Assembly (NCBI GenBank): GCA_041390905.1
Contig: JAWKPA010000013.1
Span: 62,001-126,000, forward strand
Direction of reading: 5' to 3'
Length of the DNA stretch: 64,000 bases
Source of the DNA: JACKCD01 sp041390905
Lineage (GTDB): Bacteria > Chloroflexota > Anaerolineae > Promineifilales > Promineifilaceae
Position numbers and translations under genes: made by a program. The notes below the pieces were generated by a model. It saw only the letters and a program-made list of their open reading frames with translations, was not told the DNA's origin and made no database searches. Numbering within the stretch: the first letter of the stretch is position 1; each line of letters begins with the position of its first letter. Of the stretch, positions 62,215-64,000 are shown one piece after another.

Positions 62215-63264
62215 ATGCAGAATCAACTAGATGACAGAATGATCCAGGTGTTAAACCACGAAGGACAGGTGGTGGGGGATCTGCCGGAGCTGAGTGAGGA
62301 CGAACTGCGGGCGATGTACCGCTGGATGGTCTTTGGTCGCGTCTTTTCTGACCGGATGGTGGCGTTGCAGCGGCAGGGGCGCAGCAATACCTTTGCCCCC
62401 CTGACCGGGCAGGAAGCGTCCGTGGCACTGGCAACGCCGCTCCAGCCGGAGGATTGGTTTGTGGGTTCGTACCGCGAAATTTTGCCGATGTTGGCAAAAG
62501 GGGTGCCGCCGCTCGCCATGCTGGAGACGTACAAGGGGTATATTCCAACTTATTACAGCCGCGAACATCACACGCTGCCGATTCAAATTGTGCTGGCGGC
62601 GCAGATGCCCCACGCGGCGGGGCTGGCGATGGCGATCAAGTATGAGGGCAAGCCCCATGTGGCGGTTGGCGTGTGTGGCGATGGTGCAACCTCGGAGGGG
62701 GATTTTAACGAGACGCTGAACTTTGCCGGGACGTTTAAGGCGCCGCTGGTGGTGGTGGTGCAAAACAACGGCTGGGCGATTTCGGTGCCGCGCCGGGTGC
62801 AAACGGCTGCTTCTTTCATTGCCGACCGTGGCCCCGGTTTTGGTGTTCCCAGCTTTGTGGTGGACGGCAACGACGTGTTGGCGGTGCATAAGGTGATGGC
62901 CGACTGTGTGGCGCGGGCGCGGGCGGGGGATGGCCCCAGCCTGGTGGAGATGATTACCTACCGACTGGGGGCGCACACGACGGCCGATGACCCGACCAAA
63001 TATCGCCCGGAGGATGAGTTGGCGTACTGGAAGCCACGTGACCCGCTGCTGCGGATGCGGCGGTTTTTGTTGAGCAAGGGGCTGCTGAGTGATGTGGAGG
63101 ATGAGCAGATGCACGAGGCGGTGGCGGCGGAGATACAAACGGCCGTTTCCACCCTCGATGCCATGCCCCCCACCGAACCCAGCCGCCTCTTTGAGCTGGT
63201 TTATGAAACCCCCACGCCGCAGCTAATGGCACAGCGGGCGGCGTTGCAAGAGAGTGGGGATTAG
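62215..63264 (+). CDS. pdhA: Pyruvate (2-oxoacid) dehydrogenase E1 component, alpha subunit
   Basis: A 349-residue ThDP-dependent E1 alpha. The cofactor motif starts at Gly155 (GDGATSEGDFNE) and closes about 30 residues on with VVVVQNN. RVFSDRMVALQRQGR and the GQEA loop (APLTGQEASVALATPL) match pyruvate dehydrogenases, and YRLGAHTTADDPTKYRPEDE is the phosphorylation-loop region. It decarboxylates pyruvate with the beta subunit encoded next. Branched-chain oxoacid dehydrogenase is an alternative. The last codon and TAG stop are inside the following repeat. Confidence 0.9.
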   Translation: MQNQLDDRMIQVLNHEGQVVGDLPELSEDELRAMYRWMVFGRVFSDRMVALQRQGRSNTFAPLTGQEASVALATPLQPEDWFVGSYREILPMLAKGVPPLAMLETYKGYIPTYYSREHHTLPIQIVLAAQMPHAAGLAMAIKYEGKPHVAVGVCGDGATSEGDFNETLNFAGTFKAPLVVVVQNNGWAISVPRRVQTAASFIADRGPGFGVPSFVVDGNDVLAVHKVMADCVARARAGDGPSLVEMITYRLGAHTTADDPTKYRPEDELAYWKPRDPLLRMRRFLLSKGLLSDVEDEQMHEAVAAEIQTAVSTLDAMPPTEPSRLFELVYETPTPQLMAQRAALQESGD

Positions 63265-63327
63265 AGATTAGAGATTGGAGATTGTGAACCTTCATCAATC
63301 TCCAATCTCCAATCCCCAATCTCCATT
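63256..63327. repeat. Intergenic inverted repeat built from GAGATTG units, overlapping the E1 alpha stop
   Basis: Left arm GGGGATTAGAGATTAGAGAT and TGGAGATTG, right arm ATCAATCTCCAATCTCCAAT and CCCCAATCTCC. The E1 alpha TAG stop (63262-63264) is part of the left arm. Confidence 0.85.
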
Positions 63328-63338
63328 AGGGAAACATT

Positions 63339-64000
63339 ATGCCTAAATGGACAATGGTACAAGCTCTGAACAATGCGCTGGAGCTTGAGTTAGAGCGGGA
63401 TGAGCGGGTGCTGATTTTTGGCGAGGACGTGGGGCTGAACGGCGGCGTTTTTCGTGTGACCGACGGGCTACAGGCAAAGTTTGGCGAGCGGCGGGTGTTT
63501 GATACGCCGTTGGCAGAGTCGGGGATTGTGGGAACGGCCGTTGGCATGGCGGTTTATGGGCTGCGTCCCGTGCCGGAAATCCAGTTTGCCGGGTTCAGCT
63601 ATGTCTCCTTCAACCAAATTGCCTCGCAGGCCACCAAAATGCGGCTGCGCTCCGGCGGCGTGTTCACCGTGCCGCTGGTCATTCGCGCCCCGTTTGGCGG
63701 CGGTGTGCGCACCCCCGAACTCCATGCCGACAGCGTGGAAGCGTTTTACATGCACATGCAGGGCATCAAGGTGGTCATTCCCTCCAACCCCTACGATGCC
63801 AAAGGACTGCTCCACGCCGCCATTGCCGACCCCGACCCGGTGCTGTTTTTGGAGCATATGAAGCTCTATCGCTCCATCCGGCAGGAAGTCCCGGCCGAGC
63901 GGTATGAGGTGGATCTGGGCAAGGCGGCGGTGGTGCAAGAGGGGAGCGACATCACCGTGATGAGCTATGGGGCGATGCTGCACGTGGCGTTGCAGGCGGC
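63339..64000 (+). CDS. pdhB: Pyruvate (2-oxoacid) dehydrogenase E1 component, beta subunit (partial, 3' end missing)
   Basis: The first 220 residues of a transketolase-type E1 beta: TMVQALNNALELELERDERV, LIFGEDVGLNGGVFRVTDGL, DTPLAESGIVGTAVGMAVYG and RSGGVFTVPLVIRAPFGGGV are conserved, including the GEDVG and TPLAE active-site segments. It pairs with the E1 alpha gene upstream, with a GAGATTG inverted repeat between them. The gene continues past the window end, where the E2 gene would be expected. Confidence 0.93.
   Translation, partial: MPKWTMVQALNNALELELERDERVLIFGEDVGLNGGVFRVTDGLQAKFGERRVFDTPLAESGIVGTAVGMAVYGLRPVPEIQFAGFSYVSFNQIASQATKMRLRSGGVFTVPLVIRAPFGGGVRTPELHADSVEAFYMHMQGIKVVIPSNPYDAKGLLHAAIADPDPVLFLEHMKLYRSIRQEVPAERYEVDLGKAAVVQEGSDITVMSYGAMLHVALQA

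Overview
The window looks like chromosomal DNA of a free-living, Gram-negative-like or monoderm filamentous-type Chloroflexota, most likely class Anaerolineae (relatives of Promineifilaceae or Ardenticatenales). This is an inference from gene content: many lipoproteins with Thr/Val/Pro-rich linkers, a peptide-binding protein with VTRVVTE repeats, NTPase-lectin fusions, an SDR-type threonine dehydrogenase, DUF2089/DUF4097 proteins, and a divergent 16S rRNA. No taxonomic search could be run. GC is moderate to high outside the rRNA operon. The whole window except the rRNA operon and a few other stretches is peppered with the palindrome AACGGCCGTT (about 65 exact copies by hand count).

Layout. 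1-654: frameshifted ISKra4-type transposase remnant. 671-5931 (minus): lipoprotein beta-propeller, HhH radical SAM protein, SDR oxidoreductase, parB and parA. 6189-12094 (plus): a complete rRNA operon (16S, tRNA-Ile-GAT, tRNA-Ala-TGC, 23S, 5S) with five predicted promoters, three of them in perfect 120-bp tandem repeats, plus two terminator-like hairpins in the leader. 12208-14174: MacB/FtsX-type ABC permease and ATPase. 14144-18756: cytochrome P450, DUF3307 membrane protein, NAD-binding reductase, MazG-like and HAD enzymes. 19103-20678: RraA-like and DapA-like lyases. 20823-24803: a group of proteins sharing a short helical GKITxxEAxxLLxAL module (DUF2089, two small SHOCT-like proteins, one DUF4097-like beta-solenoid), with a GNAT enzyme between them. 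24921-26195: MFS transporter. 26384-30722: an nSTAND NTPase with a membrane segment and a lectin-like SUMF1 domain, followed by a protein with a putative adaptor (Death-like/effector-associated) domain; this is a candidate NTP-dependent conflict or signalling system. 30799-34389: large secreted multidomain protein.

34625-44225 holds small envelope proteins, an orphan molybdenum hydroxylase large subunit and a five-gene oligopeptide/dipeptide ABC importer. 44460-46658 is a TrkA/TrkH potassium uptake pair. 46920-52775 holds DUF2891, an Fe-S protein, a TIGR01777 epimerase, a MerR-cobalamin photoreceptor-like regulator and a DUF3179 lipoprotein. 53028-54893 contains two tiny membrane proteins and an AAA-winged-helix regulator. 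54952-57056 has two cation/Ca2+ exchangers. 57223-59501 is the threonine catabolic pair kbl-tdh. 59777-64000 has a VTT-type membrane protein, a cytoplasmic S10 carboxypeptidase and the start of a pyruvate/2-oxoacid dehydrogenase operon (E1 alpha, E1 beta cut by the window edge).

Many intergenic gaps are filled by inverted repeats whose arms are themselves built from short tandem repeats. At least five such families recur, and in three cases a CDS stop codon lies inside the repeat. Together with the palindrome and the rRNA promoter array, these are the most unusual features of the window.
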